In this document: positions 6,678 through 15,281 of the stretch, piece after piece
Numbering within the stretch: the stretch's first letter is position 1
How the letters are laid out: every line of letters begins with the position of its first letter
Virus record (IMG/VR): IMGVR_UViG_3300021512_000007
Location: 1-41,695 of that record
Direction: 5' to 3' (one strand)
From: a virus
DNA length: 41,695 nt
Position numbers and translations under genes: made by a program
Notes under the pieces: generated by a model
What the model was told of the DNA's origin: nothing
Databases searched by the model: none
The model's input: only the letters and a program-made list of their open reading frames with translations

Positions 6678-6703
6678 TTGATTGGCTCAATTGAGCCAAT
6701 CAA
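6678..6703. repeat. 26-bp perfect palindrome
   Basis: A perfect palindrome centred on CAATTG, between 6690 and 6691, in the short space between the primase stop and its terminator. It could be a dimeric protein site or a cruciform-forming element; it lacks a loop or T-tract suited to termination. Confidence 0.8.
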
Positions 6704-6716
6704 GCCGTTCTCATTG

Positions 6717-9683
6717 TTAATCGACACCCCCGCTCATCTTCTCCAGTAGCACCTCTGGTGACGCCCGCAAGCGCAACCCACTGAACCCTCTTCTCGAATG
6801 GTAGCCGGGTATATGACGAATACGCTTGAAGCCCTTACTTATTATCTTTTTGCTGAGCGTTGATCCATACCTAATTAGCTGATCCCCGTTTGCTGCTGCG
6901 AACCGACAATATGACGCCCATAAATCCTCATTCGCGGCATAGTATTTATCGTCCGGGCCAACTTCGCATTCCGAAGCGAACCAATCGGCAATCACATCCA
7001 TATCCTCACGATAGGCGTCTGTCGAGTCAACAACACTCTTTGGCGGGACTAGCCCTTTCGCATAATACTGCGTCACACCTTCGAGGCACCAATTCAGCAC
7101 GCCAGAAAGCTCGTTGTCCAGTATTCGCTGCTTCAACCCGGTGTCGAGACCATCCCGCCCTTTTTCAGCGAGAAAATCCCTATTAAATTGGAAGTGTAAG
7201 ATCCTTCGCCAGGTACCTTCGTCTACAGAGCGAATATCTGGCGCATGGTTGGTTGCTATCCAGCTAACGAACGTCGCATCAAAGTCAAAAACATTACCGT
7301 ATAGATGTCTTGCTGTGATTGTATCTGATCCAGAGAGCGATTTGACGATAGACTCGTCCAACCTGTCACCCTCCCTTGTCTCCGTGATAACAGCCATCCG
7401 TAGCCCTTGTAAGCGGGCCAACGCTGGAGTCGCTGCCTGGCCACCCCCACCATCTCGTTTACTCATAAGGACGCTCTTATCCACAGTGGCCTTATATCCG
7501 CCAAACACCTTTTCCAACACGCCTATTATCGTGCTTTTACCATTACTCCCGTTCCCAACGAAGAAGGCCATCACCTCGTGAACCGGTCGCCCCAACATTG
7601 TATAGCCTGCAAATATTTGAAAGAAGTCAATCAAGTCCTGGTCATAGTCGAAAATATCTTGGAGAGCTTGTTCCCACTCTGGACAACCCGCCTGACCGTC
7701 ATAATCGACAGCTGATCCCTTTGTGCTAAAGATCGACCTGTCTGGCGGCATGAAACCTTTAATGAGACAAGCGCTATCATCACCGACACCCTGGTCGTCC
7801 ACCTGACGTAAATCAATATAACCGTTCCCCACGGTAAAAACGTAATCGGGTATCTCCAACTCGTCTTTCCTCACAATGATGTCTTGTGATCTGGACGCCA
7901 AGCGGATCACAGCTCCGAGACTATTTACACTCCCGCTGATTTTGACCCACTTGCGATACGAGTCTGTATCCTGCCTTTGATTGGCTTCGAGCGTCATTAC
8001 AGCAACCATCTCCTGGGCCGCCGCGTGCTCCTCATTCGACTCGCACTTATTCCATAGATAACCGTCCCACCAAAACCAAGCGTCTAACAGGGGGACGAAC
8101 CTCAACAGTGACCTAAATGTTGTGCAAAACCGCTGGGTATTACCCATATCGGTCTCGGTAAACTCTGGCGCCACACCATGGAGTGTGCCGAACTCGGTAA
8201 AATCCCTGCTCCTTGTGGCCAGCCGCTTGAACTCGTCATAGGCGGAAACAGGGAACCTGGGTCGAGGGGCTGGTGGTGTAGGGGTAAGAGAAGAGACAGA
8301 TGACTTTGGTGGAGGAGGGGTTGGTGGAGGAGGGGTTGGTGGAGGAGGGGGTGGAGTCGGCGCACTGGTAGTCGATCGATTGACTAACGCGCTCCCCGGC
8401 AGCGACTCCACGCATTTCTCATCAGGAGAATCGTCAACGCCCTCCCCGCAAGAATCTTCAAATAGCGACTGCACGTTTGTGAATTTATAATTAATGTTGG
8501 TACCCACGTCATACATGAAAGGGTGACAACCGTCCTCCTTACTTAAATAAGCTGCCCAAGAGAAGCTGTCCGGTCTGAACACCGCCTGGCAGCGCACACG
8601 GTCAGCGTCACCATCAACGAACTCCTGCATTGTCATAGTGCCTGTATAACCGGTTATATCATCCTTGTATGTGATCTCGACATCGGGTGTGAGATCTGCC
8701 ACATTGACGATTTTGACTCGGCCTTTATTATCGACATCAAACTCGAGGCCGATTTTTCGTTGCTCATCTTTGCTGGGCATTTGGAGCAGCCGGGTACTAA
8801 CTCGCTGTCGTTCGCCTGTGTGGATTGTAATGTTGCTAGGCGAAACATGGAGTCGAGGGTCGTCACTAATCATAGGCGAACCGTCGAAAAACATACGCTC
8901 CCTGCTGAATGTGGTCGGGTCATATAGCGTCCAGGGGCGATTGCCGATTACCTCACCGGTGCTCCCGCTTGTGATTGGTCGCATGAACCCATAGCCGCGA
9001 TCAAAGGAATGAACCATCCCCGCCTTACCGAATCGCTCGGTGTCATTGGCTTCTTCGGCCTGCATATAAACGTGAGCGTTGGAGTGTGCAACCGCCACCC
9101 CGTCAATCTCAACCCTGCAGCTGGCTGAATTGATCGCCACATAATCTCGTTCGGCGATTACCGGTAGAAAGTCGCACATCATCTCCCACCAGCGATCGAA
9201 CGATGCGTCTGGCTCAAGCTCAGCAGGCATACCATCAACGGTATCCCGGTCGAACCCGAACCAGGTTGACGCATGAAACATGCGTTTAGTCCTGGTAGCG
9301 AACTTGCGATCGTCAACGATAATCGGCCTGGCTGCGAATCTATCCAGCTTAACCTTGTTGGTTTCTGCGAATAGTTTAAAATCGGCATCGGACATCACGC
9401 GGTAAGGCTCACCGCTCTCTGTACCCGCTATGAAGCCAAGCACCAGCGCAGAGGTTATGCTGGTTGAAATTGACTCGATTAGCGCTGCGAAAGCATTGGC
9501 GTCAGGAACGTAATGCGTCACCGCCCAACCATTGGCGGCGTTGGCAGCTGGCGTCTTAACAACTTCGCCGCTCGCCGCGTCAATCGCGTAATGCTTTCCT
9601 GTAGGCTTGTCCATGGTTAAAATTGTAACGTAGTCGCACGTCAGCTTGGGGACAGTGGCGGCAGAGGTGTTATTTTCTTGCAT
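6717..9683 (-). CDS. primase / SF3 (D5-type) replicative helicase
   Basis: Replication protein of 988 aa from the ATG at 9683; an in-frame GTG at 9749 lacks a ribosome site. The C-terminal half is a D5_N/SF3 helicase: a D5_N-like region, Walker A GNGSNGKST at about 708-717, Walker B-like MAVITE, and the sensor region SWIATNHAP followed by the GTWRRI arginine-finger region. The N-terminal half has FDRDTVD, SNAHVYM and a FSRERMFFDG segment that resemble archaeo-eukaryotic primase motifs I-III, so a primase is likely but less certain. A proline-rich linker (about 444-470) separates the halves. It sits next to the repeat-rich candidate origin. Confidence 0.88.
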   Translation of the reverse strand: MQENNTSAATVPKLTCDYVTILTMDKPTGKHYAIDAASGEVVKTPAANAANGWAVTHYVPDANAFAALIESISTSITSALVLGFIAGTESGEPYRVMSDADFKLFAETNKVKLDRFAARPIIVDDRKFATRTKRMFHASTWFGFDRDTVDGMPAELEPDASFDRWWEMMCDFLPVIAERDYVAINSASCRVEIDGVAVAHSNAHVYMQAEEANDTERFGKAGMVHSFDRGYGFMRPITSGSTGEVIGNRPWTLYDPTTFSRERMFFDGSPMISDDPRLHVSPSNITIHTGERQRVSTRLLQMPSKDEQRKIGLEFDVDNKGRVKIVNVADLTPDVEITYKDDITGYTGTMTMQEFVDGDADRVRCQAVFRPDSFSWAAYLSKEDGCHPFMYDVGTNINYKFTNVQSLFEDSCGEGVDDSPDEKCVESLPGSALVNRSTTSAPTPPPPPPTPPPPTPPPPKSSVSSLTPTPPAPRPRFPVSAYDEFKRLATRSRDFTEFGTLHGVAPEFTETDMGNTQRFCTTFRSLLRFVPLLDAWFWWDGYLWNKCESNEEHAAAQEMVAVMTLEANQRQDTDSYRKWVKISGSVNSLGAVIRLASRSQDIIVRKDELEIPDYVFTVGNGYIDLRQVDDQGVGDDSACLIKGFMPPDRSIFSTKGSAVDYDGQAGCPEWEQALQDIFDYDQDLIDFFQIFAGYTMLGRPVHEVMAFFVGNGSNGKSTIIGVLEKVFGGYKATVDKSVLMSKRDGGGGQAATPALARLQGLRMAVITETREGDRLDESIVKSLSGSDTITARHLYGNVFDFDATFVSWIATNHAPDIRSVDEGTWRRILHFQFNRDFLAEKGRDGLDTGLKQRILDNELSGVLNWCLEGVTQYYAKGLVPPKSVVDSTDAYREDMDVIADWFASECEVGPDDKYYAANEDLWASYCRFAAANGDQLIRYGSTLSKKIISKGFKRIRHIPGYHSRRGFSGLRLRASPEVLLEKMSGGVD

Positions 9684-9705
9684 TGTTGTGCTTCTCTTAT
9701 TTTGA

Positions 9706-9852
9706 TTATTGTGTTCTTGAGCGGGGAGTTGGTATGCTCCGGGTGTCACTAATGGCCCTATTCACTAAGGTTAGCATTGAAGTATATGCGCTGAGCTTCA
9801 TCATTAAATTCGATCTTTCTACCATGAGACATTCTTCTGCAGCATTGCTCAT
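9706..9852 (-). CDS. small hypothetical protein, 48 aa
   Basis: An ATG at 9852 has GAGG nine bases upstream and gives 48 residues beginning MSNAAEECLMVERSNLMM, stopping 22 bp before the primase ATG. A longer start at 9879 has no ribosome site. Position directly ahead of the primase gene suggests a leader or regulatory peptide. No family recognised, and composition gives only modest support. Confidence 0.45.
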   Translation of the reverse strand: MSNAAEECLMVERSNLMMKLSAYTSMLTLVNRAISDTRSIPTPRSRTQ

Positions 9853-10010
9853 CTTTAAAATCCTCTCATCTTGTTTCATTTCAATTCAGTAAACCAAACA
9901 CTATCATATAAAAATAAATAAATAAATATAAAAATAAATAAAGATAACTGTTTACTTCACTTCCCCTGACCTGTACAGTTCGCAACATAACGATTGACCG
10001 GAGCAATATT
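9853..10010. other. divergent intergenic region, AT-rich
   Basis: Separates leftward primase and rightward replication genes. It contains a run of AAAT/TAAA repeats (about 9911-9945) and TATGAT on the minus strand as a possible -10 box for the primase operon, but no clear -35. The rightward promoter is listed separately. Confidence 0.5.
9951..9979 (+). promoter_or_regulatory. probable sigma-70 promoter of the rightward replication operon
   Basis: TTTACT (9951-9956) and TACAGT (9974-9979) are 17 bp apart and lie 32 bp upstream of the first start codon. The -10 equals that of the promoter at 22294; the -35 is weaker than in the other rightward promoters. Confidence 0.5.
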
Positions 10011-10232
10011 GTGGAACCTAGATCTCAAGACGAAAAGAGCGCCGAATTGCAAGATAAGGTTCTCTATAGTGTGCAAATCACACGAGGTAAGCGGGACGCC
10101 TTGTTAAAAAAATGTCCCGAAACATACGGTATGAAAACTGCCGATTTTATGCGATTGGTAATCGATGCGATTGTTGATGATCGCATAAATATCCAAAAGC
10201 CAACTGATAAAAAGGAAATATATAATGATTGA
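10011..10232 (+). CDS. small ribbon-helix-helix-like protein, 73 aa
   Basis: Starts at GTG with CGGAG eight bases upstream. Residues about 18-60 have a short strand (VLYSVQITRG), a helix (KRDALLKKCPETYG), a turn and a second helix (KTADFMRLVIDAIVDDRI), as in Arc/CopG-type ribbon-helix-helix DNA-binding proteins. It is the first gene of the replication operon and may be its autoregulator. The assignment rests on pattern only. Confidence 0.6.
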   Translation: MEPRSQDEKSAELQDKVLYSVQITRGKRDALLKKCPETYGMKTADFMRLVIDAIVDDRINIQKPTDKKEIYND

Positions 10233-10815
10233 ATGTGAGATCAAAGCGTTAACTGAAGCGATTGTCGAATTGAACACAACCTTTAAAGGGTATTGTGAAA
10301 TTGCCGCGAAAGCACCCGCCGCGAAAAAGACGCGGCGCACAAAAGCTGAGATTGCTGCTGACAAGGCTGCTGAGATTGCCGCGAAAGCAGCCACCGTTAT
10401 TCTTGAAGTCGATGGGGATGCACCTCCACCGCCGCCTGATGCTGATAATAGTTCCGCATTACCTGTGATCGGCGATGAGCGCATTGTTAGCGGATACACG
10501 ATCCCAGGATATGTGGCTGCTGGTGACGAGGCTGACTATATAGCAAGTGTTGTTGGCGAACGGAAGTTTAAGGATGACGAGAAAGCCGTTAAAGAGAAAG
10601 CCGATGCGGCGTGCGCGGTTGACCCGATAGCTGCCGCAGCAGCCGAACCGATCTCGCTTGAAGAGTTTAATGAGCAGCTTGCTGTATTTGCACAGAAAAA
10701 AGGCTTCTTGGTTGTCAGTAACGTGATCGAGCAAGCGGGTTGTCCTGTCGCAGAAATTGACCCTCAAGAGTATGACAATATGCTCGCTCAATTGCGCAAC
10801 GCCCCAGACGCTTAG
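10225..10815 (+). CDS. hypothetical protein, 196 aa, Ala-rich
   Basis: Overlaps the preceding gene by 8 bp and has AAGGA upstream of its ATG. The N-terminal third is a short coiled segment followed by a Lys/Ala/Glu-rich helix with AAKK and TRRTKAEIAADKAAE; then an acidic PPPPP spacer (about 72-76) and a C-terminal alpha/beta part. No known domain. Location ahead of the DUF2800 and DUF2815 genes suggests a replication accessory role. Confidence 0.65.
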   Translation: MIECEIKALTEAIVELNTTFKGYCEIAAKAPAAKKTRRTKAEIAADKAAEIAAKAATVILEVDGDAPPPPPDADNSSALPVIGDERIVSGYTIPGYVAAGDEADYIASVVGERKFKDDEKAVKEKADAACAVDPIAAAAAEPISLEEFNEQLAVFAQKKGFLVVSNVIEQAGCPVAEIDPQEYDNMLAQLRNAPDA

Positions 10816-10833
10816 AGCAAAAGGACACAAGCG

Positions 10834-12216
10834 ATGAAAACACCAGACTCACTCAACGTATTTGACAATGGTCATTGTGTCCTTAGCCCATCCGGTTGGT
10901 CGATGTGGTCAAAATGTTCTGGTTCAATGCTTGGCCTGAACGACGCCAGGAAAACATCCGGTGACAATCAGGCCAGCATTGAGGGGACGACTGCTCACTA
11001 CCTACTTGAGGTGGCGCTCCAGCGATGGATCAGCCCGATGGATGTGGATTGTGACGATGTTGATCGCCATGTCGTAGATGACGCGCTAAGTTGGTGGACG
11101 AAGATCAAACTCAATCCGAACAACACCCAGGAGGTAAAAGATTATGCGACTAAATGCCGCGAGTGGATTGAGAGCGGAACATTCCCCCACGACATGAGGG
11201 TCGAGGTAGAGAAATGCTACCTTAGACTACTTGCGTATAAGAACGACGGTTGGACTGTTTACCCTGAGCAGAAGGTGTCACTCAAAGCGTTTTTCGGTCA
11301 CGAACATTGTGACGGCACTAGCGATGTCGTCATGCACAAAGGGAACAAATTCAAGATAGCCGACCTCAAGTACGGGAAGGGTATTGAGGTTTCCCCGGTG
11401 AACAGTGGTCAACTCAGACTGTACGGCCTCGGCGGTATCATCAGAGCGGTTGGCGCATCGTTCGCACCAGACAAACCGATCCCGTTCACGGACATCGAGC
11501 TTGTTATCATGCAGCCGCGAATCAACAATGGTGTGTGGAAAACATGGCGAGTCGAGTACGACAGCGGGGAAAACAGTCTACTGAAGTTCGCGCAAGAAAC
11601 AAAACGTAAAGCTGCGTCTGCGATTTCTGTTTTGCAGGGCGACACGAAGAATATCATCTTCGCTCCGTCTGAATCTAGTTGCGCTTGGTGCCATCGTAAG
11701 CGCAACTGCAAAGCCCGCTTGGATAAGGCCACGGAAGATATTCGAGGGCTATTTGCTGCGACAGGAATGATACCAGGCGAGCTGAATGTCAGTGCGTCAG
11801 AGATTGATAACAAAACGCTCGGTGAGATGCTGACGCAAATCCCTTTTATCGTTAGTTTCGCCAACGATATGATTGTTGAGGCCGAAACAAGAGCTAGAAA
11901 AGGTCAAACGATCCCTGGGCGAAAGCTGGTTAAAGGTCGCGCCAGTCGAAAGTGTAGCGATGAGGATGGTCTGATGGGCGCGTTAATCCGACTTGGATTG
12001 AATGAGAATGATTGCAACACCACCAAGATCAAATCGCCAGCTCAGTTCGATAAAATGAAGCTGACCCTTTTGCAAAAGGAGGCCGTAAAACATTACAGCA
12101 ACAAGTCGTTTGGGAAGCCAGCGTTAGTTCCGAATAGCGACCCTCGCTCGGCACTTGTAGTAAACCCAATTCAACTGTTCGAAGTTGATCAACAAACTAA
12201 ACATAAAGGTAAATAA
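10834..12216 (+). CDS. DUF2800 family, Cas4/RecB-like PD-(D/E)XK exonuclease
   Basis: A 460-aa protein of the DUF2800 type found in phage replication modules. The nuclease core is visible as DGTSD (Asp164) followed by ADLKYGKG with Asp177-x-Lys179, the PD-(D/E)XK signature. Four cysteines, Cys28 and CAWC-x5-C (283, 286, 292), match the iron-sulfur arrangement of AddB/Cas4 nucleases, with one Cys far from the other three. Predicted to resect DNA ends for recombination or replication. Its gene directly precedes the DUF2815 ssDNA-binding protein, the usual pairing. Confidence 0.85.
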   Translation: MKTPDSLNVFDNGHCVLSPSGWSMWSKCSGSMLGLNDARKTSGDNQASIEGTTAHYLLEVALQRWISPMDVDCDDVDRHVVDDALSWWTKIKLNPNNTQEVKDYATKCREWIESGTFPHDMRVEVEKCYLRLLAYKNDGWTVYPEQKVSLKAFFGHEHCDGTSDVVMHKGNKFKIADLKYGKGIEVSPVNSGQLRLYGLGGIIRAVGASFAPDKPIPFTDIELVIMQPRINNGVWKTWRVEYDSGENSLLKFAQETKRKAASAISVLQGDTKNIIFAPSESSCAWCHRKRNCKARLDKATEDIRGLFAATGMIPGELNVSASEIDNKTLGEMLTQIPFIVSFANDMIVEAETRARKGQTIPGRKLVKGRASRKCSDEDGLMGALIRLGLNENDCNTTKIKSPAQFDKMKLTLLQKEAVKHYSNKSFGKPALVPNSDPRSALVVNPIQLFEVDQQTKHKGK

Positions 12217-12217
12217 A

Positions 12218-13102
12218 ATGAGCAGTTCAGATAACATGATAACACCAGAATCCACTTTCTCTTTCGTCAAAGTGTGGGTAGCAGAGGCGTATCGAGATAA
12301 AGCGGGTAATGTTGGTGACACGAAGAAATATCAATGCACGTTCATTATCCCGAAAAGTGCAGATGTGAGCTTGATCGAAGCCGCATACGCGCAAGTTCTC
12401 GCTGCCGATTTCCCAGATGGATTACCAAAAGGGGCGCTCCCTGGTGGACTCAAAGATGGAGCAACGGAATACCCGACTGACCCGTTCTATGCCGACAAGT
12501 GGGTGTTATCTGCGTCACAGACAGAAGACCGATTTAGCCACACTAACATCGTGGACAGTAAGATGCAGCAAATCCTCGACAAGTCACAAGTTTATTCGGG
12601 CGCGATAGGAAAGGGTGCTGTTAGCTTTTACGGCTATTTTGGTGGTAAACAGGGTATCGGCTGCTCTCTTCACGGGATCATGAAGATGCGAGATGGGGAA
12701 TCATTGGGTGGCGGAGCAGTGGACGCTGTGGCGATTTTCGGTGGAGCATCGGGTGCCGCGACCACCGCTCCGGCGACTCCTGAAGTTGGTGCTACTGTTC
12801 CACCTGCAATCGCGATGACGGCAGCTGCAGGCGGTACAACCTATGAGGCGTATGTCGCAGCGGGTTGGAGTGATGATCAGCTGATCAATGAGGGGTTGAT
12901 GGAACCTACTGCTCCGGCGACTCCCGAGGTCACTGCTCCACCTAAACCTACTGCCCCACCTAAACCTACTGCTCCACCTAAACCTACTGTTCCACCTGCA
13001 ATCGCGATGACGGCAGCTGCAGGCGGTACAACCTATGAGGCGTATGTCGCAGCGGGTTGGAGTGATGATCAGCTGATCAATGAGGGGTTGATGGAAGGCT
13101 AG
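12218..13102 (+). CDS. DUF2815 ssDNA-binding protein with duplicated C-terminal module
   Basis: Single-stranded DNA-binding protein of the DUF2815 family (gp2.5-like OB fold). The ATG at 12218 follows AAAGG and begins just after the previous stop. Residues 1-170 hold the core (TPESTFSFVKVWV, YQCTFIIPK, PFYADKW, KGAVSFYGYFGGKQGIGCSL). The tail carries two identical copies of a roughly 30-residue unit containing GTTYEAYVAAGWSDDQLI, separated by APPKPT repeats. Similar short units end other phage proteins and may act as docking modules. The usual acidic tail is weak here. Confidence 0.82.
   Translation: MSSSDNMITPESTFSFVKVWVAEAYRDKAGNVGDTKKYQCTFIIPKSADVSLIEAAYAQVLAADFPDGLPKGALPGGLKDGATEYPTDPFYADKWVLSASQTEDRFSHTNIVDSKMQQILDKSQVYSGAIGKGAVSFYGYFGGKQGIGCSLHGIMKMRDGESLGGGAVDAVAIFGGASGAATTAPATPEVGATVPPAIAMTAAAGGTTYEAYVAAGWSDDQLINEGLMEPTAPATPEVTAPPKPTAPPKPTAPPKPTVPPAIAMTAAAGGTTYEAYVAAGWSDDQLINEGLMEG
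12792..13096 (+). repeat. 113-bp direct duplication inside the ssDNA-binding protein gene
   Basis: Bases 12792-12904 and 12984-13096 are identical, 192 bp apart, with a proline-rich CCACCTAAACCTACT-type repeat between. Absence of any difference points to a recent duplication or gene conversion. Confidence 0.9.
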
Positions 13103-13129
13103 TTACATAGCTGTAGATTTTAAAGCACT

Positions 13130-13156
13130 GCGACCGACGACCTGTCGGTCGCTTTT
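13130..13156 (+). terminator. rho-independent (possibly leaky) terminator before polB
   Basis: A 9-bp perfect GC-rich stem (GCGACCGAC/GTCGGTCGC), 5-nt loop and TTTT. It ends 16 bp before the polymerase ATG, with the polymerase ribosome site just after it and no promoter between. It is likely to lower polymerase expression relative to the abundant ssDNA-binding protein. Confidence 0.8.
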
Positions 13157-13172
13157 GGAGAAACAACTAACC

Positions 13173-15236
13173 ATGGTTACGCAACTCCGCCTCACCTGTG
13201 ACATTGAATGTTTACCTAACTATTTTCTGATCCTTTTTCGTAATGTCGATACGGGCAAGACGATTAAATACTCAATGTACAACGATCAATATTCGAGACC
13301 TGAAATATTGAGCCTCGTCCAGGCGACACTATCCTCGGCACTTATTATCACATTTAACGGCAATAGCTTCGACCTGCCGCTGATCGCATTATTTTTACGA
13401 GGGGCAGGCAATCTCCAGTTGAAAAAAGCATCGAACGACATCATCGCCAATCGGCTAATGCCGTGGGATTTTGAGCGGAAATACGGGGTGACTGTACCAG
13501 ATCATTGGGATCACATCGACCTCATTAACGTGGCGTTCGGCACAGCCTCGCTCAAAATCTATATGGGGCGATTGGGCTGCAAGAAGATGCAGGAAATGCC
13601 TATTGATCATTTTTGTTTTCTGATACCGAGCGATGTGGCCATCATCGATAGCTATTGTGTGAACGATAACGAGGGGACAGCAGAGCTGTTCTTCGAGCTT
13701 GAAGAAGCCATCGTGCTACGCGAAACAATGTCGAAAGAGTACGGGATCGATCTTCGTTCCAAGTCTGATGCGCAGATTGCAGAGCATGTGATTAAATCGG
13801 AATACCTGCGGTTGAAGCAGGTCAAGCTACCGAAACCAACGAGCAAAAAATCATATAAATACATGGCTCCAAACTTTGTATCGTTCCAGGGGGAGCAGTT
13901 GAATCGCCTTTTCGATCTTTGCGCGAGTGTCGATTTCAACATTAGCAAGAAGGGCGCGGTGCTCATGCCAACGAACGGTGTTGTGTGTAGCGAGATAATG
14001 TTACCGCCAGCGATCCATCGAAAGCGAATTGACCCGGTGCTCGTCCAGTCGATTCGAGCTGGCAACCTTTCGAAAAAGGATCTGAAGGTCGCCGGGATAA
14101 CACCGTCTATCGAGAAGATAATTATCGAGGAGCGTAAGGATGGGGCTTCATCGGAGGTAAAAGGTAAGGAAGTCGATCAGACTGCACAATTCGTCTATCG
14201 AGAGGGGGGTATATCGTCGGTCATCACGATTGCGGATAAGCCGTACAAGATGGGGATAGGTGGACTGCACTCGGTCGATACGCCAGGGTCGTATTATACG
14301 GACGACGAGTACCAGCTACTCGACATTGATGTTGCGTCATACTACCCGAACATAATTCTCAACGCGGGACTAGAGCCAATCCACATCGGGCCGATATTCA
14401 CGACTATTTACCGCGACATATTGCAGCGAAGGATGGACGCCAAACGATCGGGTGATAAAACTGGCGCTGACTCTCTGAAAATTGTTGTGAATGGTCTGTT
14501 TGGTAAGTTCGGCAATCGATATTCTGCTGTTTATTCGCCCGATTTGATGTTTCACACCACGATCACTGGTCAACTCTGTTTATTTATGTTAATCGAACAA
14601 TTCGAGCAATGGTCGATCCAAGTGGTGTCGGCAAACACAGATGGTATAACGCTCAAGGTAAAGAAATCATTACTCGAGGACCAGTTTCAGTCGATTGTCG
14701 AGTGGTGGGAGCAATGGACTGGGTTCAAAATGGAGTGTGTGTATTACGAGTCGGTACATTATCGAGATGTCAACAACTACCTGGCGGTCGATCAGGGCTC
14801 AAGGAAGGTCAAGGGTAAAGGGATTTTTGCAGACTCAGGTATTCGTAAAAATCCAGCCCACGCCATTGTCCGTGACGCCGTGTTCGCATTCGTTACGCAC
14901 GGTACTCCTCCCGCTGAGACAATCTTCGCATCAACAGACATTACACTGTTCCTTGAGGTGCGGAAAGTGGCAGGAGGGGCAGTCAAGGACGGGCAATCGC
15001 TCGGTGGCACGGTCAGGTGGTATATCAGCAATGCGACCGACACAGCGATCAATTACGCGAAAAACGGCAACCAGGTCGCCAGTAGTGAGCACGCTATGCC
15101 GATGATGGATCTACCTGATGACGGCTCAATGCCTGCTGATCTGGACTATCACTATTACATCGAGAAAGCGGTAGCGCTGATGACTTTAATGAAGATTAGA
15201 CCGGCTCAACAACCAACAAAACAGTTGACAGTGTAA
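13173..15236 (+). CDS. family B DNA polymerase with 3'-5' exonuclease
   Basis: Replicative polymerase of 687 aa. Exonuclease motifs: CDIEC at about 10 (Exo I), TFNGNSFDLP at about 60-66 (Exo II), YCVND at about 160-165 (Exo III, Yx3D). Polymerase motifs: A DIDVASYYPNI (about 383), B KIVVNGLFGKFG (about 435), C SANTDGITL (about 485). Motif C has Asn-Thr-Asp instead of the usual DTD; the Asp kept is the metal-binding one in well-studied family B enzymes. The enzyme is compact. ATG at 13173 is preceded by GGAG at a long spacing; an in-frame TTG at 13155 is less likely. The stop codon lies inside the next promoter. Confidence 0.92.
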   Translation: MVTQLRLTCDIECLPNYFLILFRNVDTGKTIKYSMYNDQYSRPEILSLVQATLSSALIITFNGNSFDLPLIALFLRGAGNLQLKKASNDIIANRLMPWDFERKYGVTVPDHWDHIDLINVAFGTASLKIYMGRLGCKKMQEMPIDHFCFLIPSDVAIIDSYCVNDNEGTAELFFELEEAIVLRETMSKEYGIDLRSKSDAQIAEHVIKSEYLRLKQVKLPKPTSKKSYKYMAPNFVSFQGEQLNRLFDLCASVDFNISKKGAVLMPTNGVVCSEIMLPPAIHRKRIDPVLVQSIRAGNLSKKDLKVAGITPSIEKIIIEERKDGASSEVKGKEVDQTAQFVYREGGISSVITIADKPYKMGIGGLHSVDTPGSYYTDDEYQLLDIDVASYYPNIILNAGLEPIHIGPIFTTIYRDILQRRMDAKRSGDKTGADSLKIVVNGLFGKFGNRYSAVYSPDLMFHTTITGQLCLFMLIEQFEQWSIQVVSANTDGITLKVKKSLLEDQFQSIVEWWEQWTGFKMECVYYESVHYRDVNNYLAVDQGSRKVKGKGIFADSGIRKNPAHAIVRDAVFAFVTHGTPPAETIFASTDITLFLEVRKVAGGAVKDGQSLGGTVRWYISNATDTAINYAKNGNQVASSEHAMPMMDLPDDGSMPADLDYHYYIEKAVALMTLMKIRPAQQPTKQLTV

Positions 15237-15253
15237 AGTTGTTTGTTTATAGT
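15225..15253 (+). promoter_or_regulatory. sigma-70 promoter reading into the cassette array
   Basis: TTGACA (15225-15230), 17-bp spacer, TATAGT (15248-15253). The spacer starts GTGTAAAG, the same left half-dyad as in the promoters at 18853 and 22294, so common regulation is likely. The -35 overlaps the end of the polymerase gene. The first half-attC begins 29 bp past the -10, so it could act like an integron cassette promoter. Confidence 0.8.
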
Positions 15254-15281
15254 GGGTCTTCTTTAGATGAGATTAATTAAT

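Noticed and set aside
6506-6694. Rightward 62-aa open frame in the repeat region
   Set aside because: Begins in an 18-bp AT-rich repeat, crosses a terminator hairpin and the 26-bp palindrome, and has no ribosome site.
9683-9892. Rightward 69-aa open frame
   Set aside because: Antisense to the better supported leftward 48-aa frame; no ribosome site.
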